Assembly: GCA_964606695.1 (NCBI GenBank)
Contig: CAZSHG010000001.1
Coordinates: 62,001 to 126,000, forward strand
DNA length: 64,000 nt
Reading direction: 5' to 3'
From: CAZSHG01 sp964606695 [NCBI: uncultured bacterium]
GTDB taxonomy: Bacteria > UBP14 > UBA6098
A program made the translations under genes and the position numbers. Below the pieces are notes generated by a model. The model did not search any database and was not told the origin of the DNA. It saw only the letters and a list, made by a program, of their open reading frames with translations. Below, one piece after another: positions 23,908-35,279 of this stretch (its first letter is position 1; the number at the start of each line of letters is the position of its first letter).

Positions 23908-26183
23908 ACTCCCGGACTTCAAAAACCAAATTCGGTCTAAAAGCCTTTTTCAAGACTTTTATTCTGTTCTTTATTCCGATGGTTTTAATAACGTTGGGCG
24001 TTTTCATATTCCTGCCCTACTTCCAGAACAGGTCTATTGCCACTGGCTGTGAACGCCTGTTTGAACAAAGAGCTCTCGATTTTTTCAGAAAAGGCGGATT
24101 GAGTTCCTACATCAACACGGGAGACGATTCGACCCTCGTCAATTTCCTCTCGGAACGCGAATTCGAGATTATGTGTATCTACGTTTGGGACGGCCACTGG
24201 ATTGCACTGTATTCTCGAGAGGATTTTATCCATCCGGATTTCAGACCCTCCGAAATAGGGAATAATTTTATCGAGAAGCACAATATACTTTTCTGGAAAG
24301 GCAATTCGGGCGCAATAGAAAGCGATCCCCCCCTATTTCACGCCGCCGAATATCGGGGAGGTAAGTTATATTTGATGACGGCCAGGCTGGATTCGGAATA
24401 TGTCGATTTTATCGAAATTATCCCTAAAAAATACAACGTGAACGATATAATTCTCCTTTTCTCATTGAGTTTGCTTTTGTCACTCGGAGCGACTTTCCTT
24501 TTGGCGGCATTGGTTCAAGGATATTCCATTAGAATACGGCGGTCTTCGACTATGGCGGAATTTCATCCTCCTTCGGCTCCGTTCATCGGGCTCGACGAGC
24601 TGGGACATTTCGCTCTCGATTCTGCCAGGAATGCTTATGAAACCCGGCAACAGAAACGTAACATCCTGCTTCAACAGGAATCGGAATTCGAATCCGAACG
24701 GCGGGATTTCTCGATAGTCCGTGAAATAGCCCAGACAACTGTTGCGGCAACGAACCTAACAAATGCGGCGGACAAGGCGCTTATCCCTCTCGTTAGGAGA
24801 ACCGGTGTTAGATGCGGTGCTATATATCGCATCCACGGAAATGACGAACTGAAAATGATAGGCGAACACAACCTTCCAGCCGATCTCGCGGTAGTCCTTG
24901 CAGAACCGGACAGCGAAGTGCAAAACCTGAAAAAACCGGTTTCATCGGACAAAATCGAGATTATCCCAATCCAGCTAATTCCGGGTGCCCGAGGTAATCC
25001 TATATTAAGTCTGAAGGAGGAGGGGCTTACTCACACCCTGTGCATTACACTCGATGTCAAAGGCGAAATGTGGGGTGTTATTCATTTATACAACGCCGGG
25101 CCGATCAAAATCGACAATCGATTGAATTCGCTCCTTCTGGCTACAGCGGACGAAATCGCGTTGATACTCGAAAACAAAAGGGTTCTGACCGAACTCGACG
25201 GGAGAATCAAAGAGAGCCTGGCGTATTATGAGTTCAGCAAGACGTTGATTTCCATTAACGATTTCGACATGCTCCTGGAAAACATTCTGTGGCTTATTCA
25301 CGAAATCCTCGAAGTGCCTTTCTGTAGCGTGCTTTTGGTAAACGAAGAAGAAGAAACCCTCGACGTCAAAGCGATTTGGGGATACGGCAAGGAACACGAA
25401 AAGATGAGATTGAAATTCGGCGAGGGATTAATCGGATGGACAGCAAAACACGGAGAGGCGGCGCTTGTCAAAGATGTGTCTGCTGATCCAAGATACTACG
25501 AGGGTTTCTCGTGGGTTACCTCGGAATTAGCGGTCCCACTGATTGCAGACGGTAAGGTTATCGGTGTTCTGGATTGCGAATCGGACGAAACCCACCAGCT
25601 CGATGAAAGCGACCTTCGTTTTCTATCCGCTGTTGCCGAACCAATAGCTCTGGCTATCCAAAGGGCTATGCGATACACTGAGATGTCCAGGCAACTCGTT
25701 CTCGACCCGGTAACCAACCTCTATAATAGAAGGTATTTCGATAACCTCATCGAGAAAAACGGCGAGGAATTATTGTTGAGACACGGTAAGGTATCCGTAG
25801 CCTTTATTAACGTCAGCAACCTTGGGGAGATCAATAACTCCTACGGTTATCTGGCGGGCGACCTCATCGTTAAACAGGTCGCAAAGATGCTCAAAGGTAT
25901 GTTTACCGAGGGAATAATATCCCGATACGGTCAAAGCGAATTTCTGATTCTGCTTCCGGGAATAGGCGAAGAAGCCATGCTTCGTATGGTCGAGGAATTA
26001 CGCGAACTACGCGAAAAATGGCTGGAAAAACATCCCGATTCTATCCCTATAACTTTCTCGCAGGGCTACGCAACCACCGACCGCTACGACGAACTGCGTA
26101 ATCTGATTAATCGCGCCGATTCTCAGGCGGTCAAAGACAGAATGCAAAATAACGGTCACGGAAATAACGGTTTATTGGGGTAG
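23904..26183 (+). CDS. membrane GAF-GAF sensor protein with degenerate GGDEF domain
   Basis: A 759-residue protein. Transmembrane helix 1 (about 16-36), an extracytoplasmic domain to about 175, helix 2 (about 180-202), a linker with coiled-coil character, one probable GAF domain (about 270-420), a clearer GAF domain (about 445-590; EVPFCSVLLVNEEEETL, FGEGLIGWTAKHGEAALVKDVSADPRYYEGF), then a GGDEF fold (600-745; DPVTNLYNRRYF). The signature is GQSEF instead of GG(D/E)EF, and the usual metal-binding Asp after strand 1 is Asn (FINVSNL), so cyclase activity is unlikely. It could be a receptor or scaffold. It is translationally coupled to transketolase by a 4-bp overlap. Confidence 0.85.
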   Translation: MNSRTSKTKFGLKAFFKTFILFFIPMVLITLGVFIFLPYFQNRSIATGCERLFEQRALDFFRKGGLSSYINTGDDSTLVNFLSEREFEIMCIYVWDGHWIALYSREDFIHPDFRPSEIGNNFIEKHNILFWKGNSGAIESDPPLFHAAEYRGGKLYLMTARLDSEYVDFIEIIPKKYNVNDIILLFSLSLLLSLGATFLLAALVQGYSIRIRRSSTMAEFHPPSAPFIGLDELGHFALDSARNAYETRQQKRNILLQQESEFESERRDFSIVREIAQTTVAATNLTNAADKALIPLVRRTGVRCGAIYRIHGNDELKMIGEHNLPADLAVVLAEPDSEVQNLKKPVSSDKIEIIPIQLIPGARGNPILSLKEEGLTHTLCITLDVKGEMWGVIHLYNAGPIKIDNRLNSLLLATADEIALILENKRVLTELDGRIKESLAYYEFSKTLISINDFDMLLENILWLIHEILEVPFCSVLLVNEEEETLDVKAIWGYGKEHEKMRLKFGEGLIGWTAKHGEAALVKDVSADPRYYEGFSWVTSELAVPLIADGKVIGVLDCESDETHQLDESDLRFLSAVAEPIALAIQRAMRYTEMSRQLVLDPVTNLYNRRYFDNLIEKNGEELLLRHGKVSVAFINVSNLGEINNSYGYLAGDLIVKQVAKMLKGMFTEGIISRYGQSEFLILLPGIGEEAMLRMVEELRELREKWLEKHPDSIPITFSQGYATTDRYDELRNLINRADSQAVKDRMQNNGHGNNGLLG

Positions 26184-26184
26184 A

Positions 26185-27066
26185 TTAACCTTCTGACAGG
26201 GCCTCGAAACCCGAAATAATATCGAGAAGCTCCGAAGTTATTGAACTCTGCCGCTGGCGGTTATATTGTGATTGAAGCTCTCCGATTCTTTCCTCGATAT
26301 TCTTCTCCGCAACCTGCATCGACGCTAATCGCGCGGCGTTTTCGCTGTTCAACGATTCGGCAAAGGCACGGTAAATGTTCACGAATAAATATTCCCGAAT
26401 AAGTGTGCTGAAAAGCTCTTCCCAATCCATCGTGAACATTGCCAGCGACCGCGATTCCCATTTTTTCTCCACCAATGAATCCAGCCATTTTTGATCAGTC
26501 GGCAGAAGCCGGACGCTTTCTGGATCGTAAGAAGCTTTGGATTTCGGCTTGTTATAGACTAAATAGACGTCGCTGATTTCCCTCTCGGCGCGCCATTCGA
26601 ATATCTTCATCCAGACCTTGCGGGTCGCGTCGTTGATGCCGTTAACCGATGCCGGCACGGCCTGTCTCTCGTCGATATTGAAACCCCGATCCCTAAGAAG
26701 ACCGGCGGCTTTCATTCCAAGGACGAGCGTAGCCACATCGCGTCGGTCTATTTCCATATTCGACAGGATTTTCTCCAGATACTCGATGGCGTTTTCGTTG
26801 AATTGCCCGCACATCCCCTGATCCGATCCGAAAAGCACCGCCCCGTATTTTCGCTTTCCCCTGAAGGACGTCTCTTCGATTTCCGGTTTCTCCTTGAGAA
26901 CCACTGAAAGGCCCATCTCTACTACTTTCGCGTAATCCCCCAGCGATTCGACCGCTTTCTCGTATTGCCGAATATTCACCGCCGCCATCGACTTCATAGT
27001 CCGGACGACGGAACGCATGTCCTCGGTTGCGGAAAGTTTTCGTTTGATTTCCTCAGCCGTTTGCAT
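26185..27066 (-). CDS. atpG: N-ATPase gamma subunit
   Basis: The central shaft of the F1 part, 293 residues, last gene of the ATPase operon. The N-terminal helix [23 protein letters not shown] and the C-terminal helix [49 protein letters not shown] form the antiparallel coiled coil of gamma. The sequence between them is diverged relative to common AtpG, as is usual for the N-type family. It overlaps atpA by 14 bp. Convergent with the sensor gene, leaving a single base between the stops. Confidence 0.9.
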   Translation of the reverse strand: MQTAEEIKRKLSATEDMRSVVRTMKSMAAVNIRQYEKAVESLGDYAKVVEMGLSVVLKEKPEIEETSFRGKRKYGAVLFGSDQGMCGQFNENAIEYLEKILSNMEIDRRDVATLVLGMKAAGLLRDRGFNIDERQAVPASVNGINDATRKVWMKIFEWRAEREISDVYLVYNKPKSKASYDPESVRLLPTDQKWLDSLVEKKWESRSLAMFTMDWEELFSTLIREYLFVNIYRAFAESLNSENAARLASMQVAEKNIEERIGELQSQYNRQRQSSITSELLDIISGFEALSEG

Positions 27067-28603
27067 CTTTTTTCTCCGCCCACTTCAACGATTCTTCGGC
27101 GACCTCAAGTATTCGTTCGACTTCCGAATCGGTCAACTCATCGCCTTCGAGTATCTTCGACGAAATATCTTCCAGCTTCTCCCCGACCGCTTTTCTCACG
27201 CTGGATTTGGCCTTTTCGACCTGTTTCAGGGGAATCGAATCGAACAGGCCTTCCGTAACAGCTACAAGCACTCCGATTTGTTCGGGCACCGGTATCGGCT
27301 TATATTGCGGTTGTTTGAGGACTTCGCGGACTCTTCGACCTCGATCGAGCGTTTTCTGTGTCTCCTCGTCCAGCCGCGTGCCGAAACGCGCGAACGTCTC
27401 CAGTTCCTCGAACTGGGAATAGGACAGCCTTAAATCCCCGGCTACCATACGATACGCCGGCAGTTGCGTCTTGCCGCCCACGCGGGAAACCGATTTCCCG
27501 ACATCGACTGCGGGCAGAATTCCCTCGTGGAAAAGTTGCGGCGATAGATAAATCTGACCATCGGTAATCGAAATCAGGTTGGTAGGGATATATGCCGACA
27601 TATTCTGCGCCTGAGTCTCTACAATAGGCAATGCCGTCAGCGACCCGCCCCCCAAATCGTCGCGCAAATGAGTCGAACGCTCCAGCAGTCTCGAATGGAT
27701 GTAGAATATATCCCCCGGGTATGCTTCCCTCGCGGGCGGTCTGCGCAAAAGCAGTGAAAGTTCCCGATATGCCCACGCGTGGCGGGTCAGATCGTCGTAA
27801 ACTACTAATGCGTCCTTCCCCTGTTCCATGAAATATTCCGCGATACTGGTTGCCGCGTAAGGCGCAACATATTTCAGCCCGGGAGGATCCTCGCCCGTTG
27901 CAATTACGACTACGCATTTTTCAAGGACACCGGCACTCCGCAGATCCTCGATAACCTTCGCCGCGGTGGAAACCTCCTTACCGATAAGACAATAGATCGA
28001 AATCACGTTTTTATCGATTTGATTGATAATCGTGTCTATCGCAATAGCCGATTTCCCCGTCTGGCGGTCGCCCAGTATAAGTTCGCGCTGGCCTCTGCCT
28101 ATGGGAATCAAAGCGTCGATGACCTGGATTCCGGTCTGAAGCGGCACGTTGACCGGCGATCTGTCCATTATCGCCGTGGCAGGTCTTTCGATGGGCAGTC
28201 TTTTTTCATGGGCGACCGCACCGGCATTGTCCAACGGCCGACCGAGGGGATCGACTATTCGCCCCAGCAAACCTTCGCCGACGGGAACGTCCAGGATCCT
28301 TCCGGTTCGTTTGACCTGTTCTCCCGCATCGACGTCGTCCGCGTGGTCGAGTAATATCACGGCGACCCTGTCCTGTTCCAGATTAAAGGCCGTGCCCATC
28401 CGCCCGCCGGGAAACCGGAGCAGTTCGTCGGCACGGACGTTCGGAAGCCCGCGGACATAAGCAGTGCCCTCGCCCACCGCGACTATCTCCCCGACCTCCT
28501 CGACCTTTAATTCCGCCGATTGCGTTTCAAGAACGTCGTCGTAGATACCGAAAAGCCCTTCCACCGGGGATTCGGTCATTTCCTTGCGTTCGCCGTTACC
28601 CAT
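27053..28603 (-). CDS. atpA: N-ATPase alpha subunit
   Basis: The non-catalytic nucleotide-binding subunit (516 residues). Walker [10 protein letters not shown] at 178-186; the DVNTDV-like stretch is replaced by [35 protein letters not shown], the conserved alpha segment; [11 protein letters not shown] appears in the C-terminal part. It lies between the b-type subunit gene (8-bp overlap) and atpG. This order (F-A-G with no separate delta gene) is characteristic of the N-ATPase operon. Confidence 0.94.
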   Translation of the reverse strand: MGNGERKEMTESPVEGLFGIYDDVLETQSAELKVEEVGEIVAVGEGTAYVRGLPNVRADELLRFPGGRMGTAFNLEQDRVAVILLDHADDVDAGEQVKRTGRILDVPVGEGLLGRIVDPLGRPLDNAGAVAHEKRLPIERPATAIMDRSPVNVPLQTGIQVIDALIPIGRGQRELILGDRQTGKSAIAIDTIINQIDKNVISIYCLIGKEVSTAAKVIEDLRSAGVLEKCVVVIATGEDPPGLKYVAPYAATSIAEYFMEQGKDALVVYDDLTRHAWAYRELSLLLRRPPAREAYPGDIFYIHSRLLERSTHLRDDLGGGSLTALPIVETQAQNMSAYIPTNLISITDGQIYLSPQLFHEGILPAVDVGKSVSRVGGKTQLPAYRMVAGDLRLSYSQFEELETFARFGTRLDEETQKTLDRGRRVREVLKQPQYKPIPVPEQIGVLVAVTEGLFDSIPLKQVEKAKSSVRKAVGEKLEDISSKILEGDELTDSEVERILEVAEESLKWAEKKDANG

Positions 28604-29390
28604 CTTCGGTTTCCGATTCCTCTTTACGTTCCTCTGTCATCTCCTCGAACGCTATCCGCACGCTCTCCTGAAGCTCTTCTATGTATTCCTCGATACTCCA
28701 TTCGATCTTCTTTCCGCCCGCACGGACTTCGATTCCGGCAATTTTATCGGATTCGGTCTTTACGGTCGCCTCGATGTCGCCAAAGCGTTCCTTCAGGGCG
28801 TCTTGAATCGTCTCGGATTCCTCGTCGGTTAAATCGAAAGCGGAAATTATAGTCAGCTCGCGGTTCGCGTCTTCGAGAGCCTTGCTAAAACCGGCGATTT
28901 CGTCATCGGGAAGCCCCTGTAATCTCTCGCCGAATTTCTCCACGATTCGGGAATTCAAACCCTCATCCGCCATCTCGCGGAGCACTTTACGCGCGGTAGC
29001 GAGAACTCTTTCGGAAGCCTCGCGGTTGAGCTGTTTAACGAAATTTTCCTTATCCCGTCGAAGCGTCTCCAGCCACTTGGATTTCTTTTGTTCGATCTCG
29101 TCTCGGGCCGTGGATATCATTTCCTTTGAACGCTTTTCGGCATCTTCCTTTGCGGTGACTATTATCGAATCTTTCTCGCGTTCGATTTCGTCGCGTTTGT
29201 TCCTGTATTCTCGTTCGATCTCCTCCGCTTTAGCCTCTTTTTCCTCCGCATTGGATATACTTTCCGCGATTCGTCTTTCGCGTTCGTCCATCGTTTTAAT
29301 GATACGCTTATACAGCAACGCGCGCAGGACTATCACCAGAATGAGGAAATTGACGATCTGCGCAATCAATGTGAACCAATCGATCTGCAC
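28596..29390 (-). CDS. atpF: N-ATPase subunit b with fused delta-like C-terminus
   Basis: A 264-residue stator subunit. One N-terminal membrane helix (8-27), a long charged coiled coil (about 30-150: [26 protein letters not shown]), then a C-terminal region whose end ([26 protein letters not shown]) resembles the last beta-alpha unit of the delta/OSCP subunit. No separate atpH is present, so one polypeptide links the membrane sector to F1. Such long AtpF proteins are known in N-type ATPases. It is 3 nt from atpE. Confidence 0.9.
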   Translation of the reverse strand: MQIDWFTLIAQIVNFLILVIVLRALLYKRIIKTMDERERRIAESISNAEEKEAKAEEIEREYRNKRDEIEREKDSIIVTAKEDAEKRSKEMISTARDEIEQKKSKWLETLRRDKENFVKQLNREASERVLATARKVLREMADEGLNSRIVEKFGERLQGLPDDEIAGFSKALEDANRELTIISAFDLTDEESETIQDALKERFGDIEATVKTESDKIAGIEVRAGGKKIEWSIEEYIEELQESVRIAFEEMTEERKEESETEDG

Positions 29391-29393
29391 GAA

Positions 29394-29672
29394 TTAACCT
29401 CCGGCCTGTTCGATTACGTATCTCCAGAAGGGATTTGCGAAGATCAGGATAATCGCTATCACGAAGCAGTAAATCGCGGTCGATTCCACCATCGCCAGAC
29501 CGACGAACAGCGTCCGTGTGATGGTGTTCGCCTCGTCCGGCTGTTGCGCGATTGAACCCAGCGCTCTGGCCAGAGCCTTGCCTTCGCCCAACGCCGGAGC
29601 GATAGAACCTATCGCGATAGTCAGCCCGGAGATGATTATCGAGGCCGCGCCGATAATGCTTATATTGTCCAA
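29394..29672 (-). CDS. atpE: N-ATPase c subunit with two-carboxylate ion site
   Basis: A 92-residue hairpin of two membrane helices forming the rotor ring. The ion-binding region reads VESTAIY: Glu63, Ser64, Thr65 and Tyr68 align with Glu65, Ser66, Thr67 and Tyr70 of the Ilyobacter tartaricus sodium ring. In helix 1 the position equal to Gln32 is Glu30 (LGEGKAL), giving the two-carboxylate motif described for Fusobacterium nucleatum (sodium) and for the Burkholderia pseudomallei N-type ring (proton). The coupling ion is therefore sodium or proton; the Ser-Thr pair leans to sodium. The loop QQP (43-45) contacts gamma/epsilon. Confidence 0.94.
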   Translation of the reverse strand: MDNISIIGAASIIISGLTIAIGSIAPALGEGKALARALGSIAQQPDEANTITRTLFVGLAMVESTAIYCFVIAIILIFANPFWRYVIEQAGG

Positions 29673-29687
29673 CTCGTCCTCCCTATG

Positions 29688-30368
29688 TTATTTTTCTTTC
29701 TTTTCATGAACCCTCGTCGCCGAGGCGATGTAAACCGCCGCCAAAACGGCGAATATGTAAGCCTGTATCTGGCCGATAAGAAGCCCCAACGCTTCCATAA
29801 CAATCGGAATAAACAGTGGCGCTATCGACAAGAGAATCCCGGCTATCATCGTGCCGCTCATAATGTTGCCGAAAAGACGCACCGCCAGCGCCAGCGTCCG
29901 GGAAAATTCTCCGATGATATTGAACGGCAACATGAATGGAGTGGGCTTGATATAATTCTTCAAATACGCCCCGACGCCTTTTTTCATTATACCGAAAACC
30001 GGCACCGCGAAAAAGACACAGATAGCGAGAGCCGCGGTGGTATTTATCGACCCGGTGGGCGGCTTGTAACCGGGCACAATATCCAGTAAATTTGATATCG
30101 AGATGAAGAGAAAAAGTGTGCCCAGGAAGGGCAGATAAATCTCCGGTTCCTGTTGAGTGATATCGCCTATCTGTTTCCGCATCGTCGAAACGACCGATTC
30201 GAGCATGTTTTGCCACCTGGAGATGGGCGTCTCGACGTTTATCTTACGCGTCGCCAGCCACGAAACCACGATAATAATCGCCATCACAACCCACGAAAAT
30301 ACGATAGTCGCGTTCAGTTTGAAAAAGCCGCTCTGCCAATAGATTGTCGCGTCGGGACTAATCTCCAT
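29688..30368 (-). CDS. atpB: N-ATPase a subunit
   Basis: The stationary ion-channel subunit, 226 residues, with five to six membrane helices. The essential arginine is Arg164 in LALAVRLFGN; IYLPFLGTLFLFISISNLLDIVPG is the conserved third-helix region, and IGQIQAYIFAVLAAVYI the last helix. It lies between atpR and atpE, as expected for the N-type order. Confidence 0.94.
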   Translation of the reverse strand: MEISPDATIYWQSGFFKLNATIVFSWVVMAIIIVVSWLATRKINVETPISRWQNMLESVVSTMRKQIGDITQQEPEIYLPFLGTLFLFISISNLLDIVPGYKPPTGSINTTAALAICVFFAVPVFGIMKKGVGAYLKNYIKPTPFMLPFNIIGEFSRTLALAVRLFGNIMSGTMIAGILLSIAPLFIPIVMEALGLLIGQIQAYIFAVLAAVYIASATRVHEKKEK

Positions 30369-30379
30369 GATAATCTTTT

Positions 30380-30742
30380 TCAGGTTTCGTTCGTTTCATC
30401 TTCATCGATATTCTTCTGACGTTCGACTCCCTTTCTTCCAATCGTCCGTATCAAAATTGTTCGCACTATAAGCGCAGAAGCAAGAGCTATCACCAGATAA
30501 AGCCAATTGCCGTATTTCGCGATGGCGTAAAACGCCCCCACGAAAACCGTTATCCTGATTACAAAACTGAAGAGCATCAACCAACCCGGATGTTTGATTC
30601 TGTCGATTACTCGAACGCTCAGCCATAGGCCGCCGAAAAAAACCAGCCCGACGATTCCTCCGGATATTATCGATAATAATATGCCTAAAACGTCCATTTC
30701 CGGCATCAAACTCGTCTCCAATAATTCAACTTCATTCTCCAC
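30380..30742 (-). CDS. atpR: N-ATPase accessory membrane subunit AtpR
   Basis: A 120-residue protein with three hydrophobic helices (about 18-43, 54-77, 80-97). The motif GGLWLSVRVIDRIKHPGWLMLFSFVIRITVFVGAF, with charged Arg residues inside helix segments, is characteristic of AtpR, a protein found only in N-ATPase operons and proposed to interact with the c ring. Placement between atpQ and atpB agrees. It overlaps atpQ by 11 bp. Confidence 0.85.
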   Translation of the reverse strand: MENEVELLETSLMPEMDVLGILLSIISGGIVGLVFFGGLWLSVRVIDRIKHPGWLMLFSFVIRITVFVGAFYAIAKYGNWLYLVIALASALIVRTILIRTIGRKGVERQKNIDEDETNET

Positions 30743-31029
30743 TCGATTCTTTTTTTACCCAATACCATGCGTTAAGGCAACCCATCGCAATTCCTATACC
30801 CAACAGCATCAAGGTCCAGCTCAATCCGCTGTCCAGCCTGCTATCGATCCAGACTCCTATCGCCACGCATATTACAGTCGGTATCGCCACCGACCAGCCG
30901 ACGATCCCGAACATCCCCAGCCCGAACCAGACGCCACGGTCTTTGTTGCGTCGTGCTTCGATTTTGCGTTCTTCTTTGTCGCCGACGTCTTGTGCAAGCC
31001 TTTTCGGTTCCAGTGCGATTCTTTTTCTC

Positions 31030-31058
<29 letters not shown>
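30732..31058 (-). CDS. atpQ: N-ATPase accessory protein AtpQ (AtpI-like)
   Basis: A 108-residue protein with two membrane helices (about 45-68 and 77-98; WSVAIPTVICVAIGVWIDSRL, SWTLMLLGIGIAMGCLNAW) after a charged N-terminus, equivalent to the AtpQ/AtpI family that assists c-ring assembly. The G-x-W-x-D-S motif is conserved in the family. The start is uncertain: TTG 31058 lies inside atpC, and no ATG exists before the helices. An AGGAG sequence at the atpC stop suggests the true start may be a non-ATG codon a few residues later. Confidence 0.8.
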
Positions 31059-33461
<2,403 letters not shown>

Positions 33462-33541
33462 TTCCGGACAAATTGCCTTAACGGTGGTTTTTTTCGACTT
33501 TTTGCAAAAATTGGTGAAAATCCCCAAATTCTCGTAAGTCG

Positions 33542-33709
33542 TTGAGCCTCAGGCTTTCCCAGGAGTCCCTTACGCGTTCCCACGACTTCTTCTTCGGTTC
33601 CCAGCACTCCTGTCAAGTTTCCCGCGACTTTTTTTCGATTCCCTCGAAGTCCATTTTCATTTCCCGGGACTTTTTTTTGATTCCCCCGGATTCCGCGACC
33701 GTTCCCTTC
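33542..33709. repeat. 21-bp degenerate minisatellite
   Basis: Eight head-to-tail units of 21 bp, each starting TTCCC on the plus strand, followed by a G/C-A-C-T-like core and a T-rich part (for example TTCCCGCGACTTTTTTTCGAT). Strand composition is strongly skewed: almost only pyrimidines on plus. It fills the 470-bp interval between the SHOCT gene and the VWA gene together with a short GC hairpin (33791-33809) and an AT-rich remainder in which I see nothing else. Confidence 0.85.
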
Positions 33710-33790
33710 GACACATTTTCGGAATTTTTCGACCATACGGGGTAATTTCGTCCCCAAAAAATCATTTACCAAACGGAACTTTCGTTCAAA

Positions 33791-33809
33791 ACGCGGCGAG
33801 ACACCGCGT
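33791..33809. repeat. GC hairpin of the REP-like family
   Basis: ACGCGG (33791-33796) pairs with CCGCGT (33804-33809) around CGAGACA. Flanks AAA and CTTTTAT resemble the elements at 10.4 kb and 21.98 kb, but the stem sequence differs. Confidence 0.5.
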
Positions 33810-33934
33810 CTTTTATCCTAAAACTATACTCTTTATCCTAATATTCTGGTTCGACATTAATTTCGGAGGGTTCCCGATAGTAACGGAGAGCTCTGTTTTA
33901 TTCGGGAACCATTCGTTGAAATTGCATAGTAAAG

Positions 33935-35179
33935 TTATTTTAAATATACGATTCGTTTCGTTACCGATTCACGCCCGACTGTCGCGCGGACAAGGTAAAT
34001 TCCGCTTCCTATAAGAACCTCCGGTTGCCAAACCTTGATCCCACCGGATAATTCGGTAATCATGTGGCCATCGATATCGAAAATCTCTACATTCGCCATC
34101 TTCGGGGTATTAATCATAACTGCCGAATTGAAGGGATTCGGATAAGCTGTAATCGATAATTCAGGTAAGAAGGCGCTATTTTCTCCAACTCCAGTCGTTA
34201 AATCGAGTTCGCCGGATTCCTCATAAACGCGTTCTGTTGTCGATAGGGTGATGGTATAAAATGTCGAAGACAATCCCAGGAGTTCCGGATTATTTATTAT
34301 CCATACAACCTCGATATTACTAAGTCCGTCGTATTCCGGCCCTGTTAAGTCTATCGTAGATGAATCTACCAGCAATTCCGATGCGAGTCTCGTAATCGAT
34401 ATTGATTCGAGTTCCATCCCGGTCAAGCCGGATACGGTAGCTTTTATACCGCAGAGATTGTTGTTGGAATCGACCTCACATATATCGGACACTATAGCAT
34501 CGAAAACCTCTATCCATGTCGAAGTGAGACTACGATATCTACTCGCGGGCAAATCGAAATAAGCTCCTCCAGTAGCTTCGGTTAAAGCTTCATACACGGA
34601 ATCGCAGTCCATGCCCTCATAAGGTTCGAAATCCCCTGCGAGTATATATAGGACTATTCTGTTCAACATCAATTCGGTTAGCACGTCGTCCGGCGTTAAA
34701 TCCGATATTCCGGTCGGATCGCCGTAGAAGTGAAATGCCTGGTCGGTGAACATTATAACTACATGTTGAGAAGCCCAATCCCATGTATAATTATTCACCA
34801 GATTGAATATACCGTCGAGACTGACTTCCGGTCGATCCCCTCCACCGCACCCCCCTGCATCTGAAAGTTTCAGTTGAAATTCGGTTACGTCAGAAGTCAT
34901 ATCGTAACCCGGCGTTAGAGTATTGAAATCCCATGTGGTAGTGCTGTCCGCAAAGGTTGTCGCGCCTATCCTATAAGAATAACCCGAATCCTCGAGCGCG
35001 TTGGTGAAATTCGTTACGTAATCGCGGACACCCTCAAGTTGAGGATACATCGAGCCTGAAGTATCCATCGCGAAACCGATATCGACAGGATCTTCTATGT
35101 CCTCGAATATAGCATCGATCGACACCTGCCCGCAAAGCAAAATTGGTGTTAATAAAAGAATAGCAAACGTTCTTAACAT
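33935..35179 (-). CDS. secreted VWA-domain protein with C-terminal sorting domain
   Basis: A 414-residue exported protein. Signal peptide 1-17, then a von Willebrand A domain (about 30-235) with the MIDAS motif DTSGSM (39-44), a conserved Thr/Asp in IMFTDQAFH, and an unusual cysteine/glycine run GGCGGGDRPE. Residues 240-330 are a beta domain. From about 340 a type IX-like C-terminal sorting domain follows: AYPNPFNSAV, FDIDGHMI, GSGIYLVRA, ending RIVYLK. It probably mediates metal-dependent adhesion at the cell surface. GGGGAAAT precedes the ATG. Confidence 0.85.
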   Translation of the reverse strand: MLRTFAILLLTPILLCGQVSIDAIFEDIEDPVDIGFAMDTSGSMYPQLEGVRDYVTNFTNALEDSGYSYRIGATTFADSTTTWDFNTLTPGYDMTSDVTEFQLKLSDAGGCGGGDRPEVSLDGIFNLVNNYTWDWASQHVVIMFTDQAFHFYGDPTGISDLTPDDVLTELMLNRIVLYILAGDFEPYEGMDCDSVYEALTEATGGAYFDLPASRYRSLTSTWIEVFDAIVSDICEVDSNNNLCGIKATVSGLTGMELESISITRLASELLVDSSTIDLTGPEYDGLSNIEVVWIINNPELLGLSSTFYTITLSTTERVYEESGELDLTTGVGENSAFLPELSITAYPNPFNSAVMINTPKMANVEIFDIDGHMITELSGGIKVWQPEVLIGSGIYLVRATVGRESVTKRIVYLK

Positions 35180-35279
35180 ATTTCCCCTTTTTCAATGCGA
35201 CCATTACATAATTATTATATCTATTCCGTGCGAAACTACAAGTAATTTTGATATATTTCTATCTTATCTATTTGCTATA

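Noticed and set aside
33542-33709. CRISPR array
   Set aside because: Units are contiguous and degenerate with no unique spacers and no cas genes in the window.
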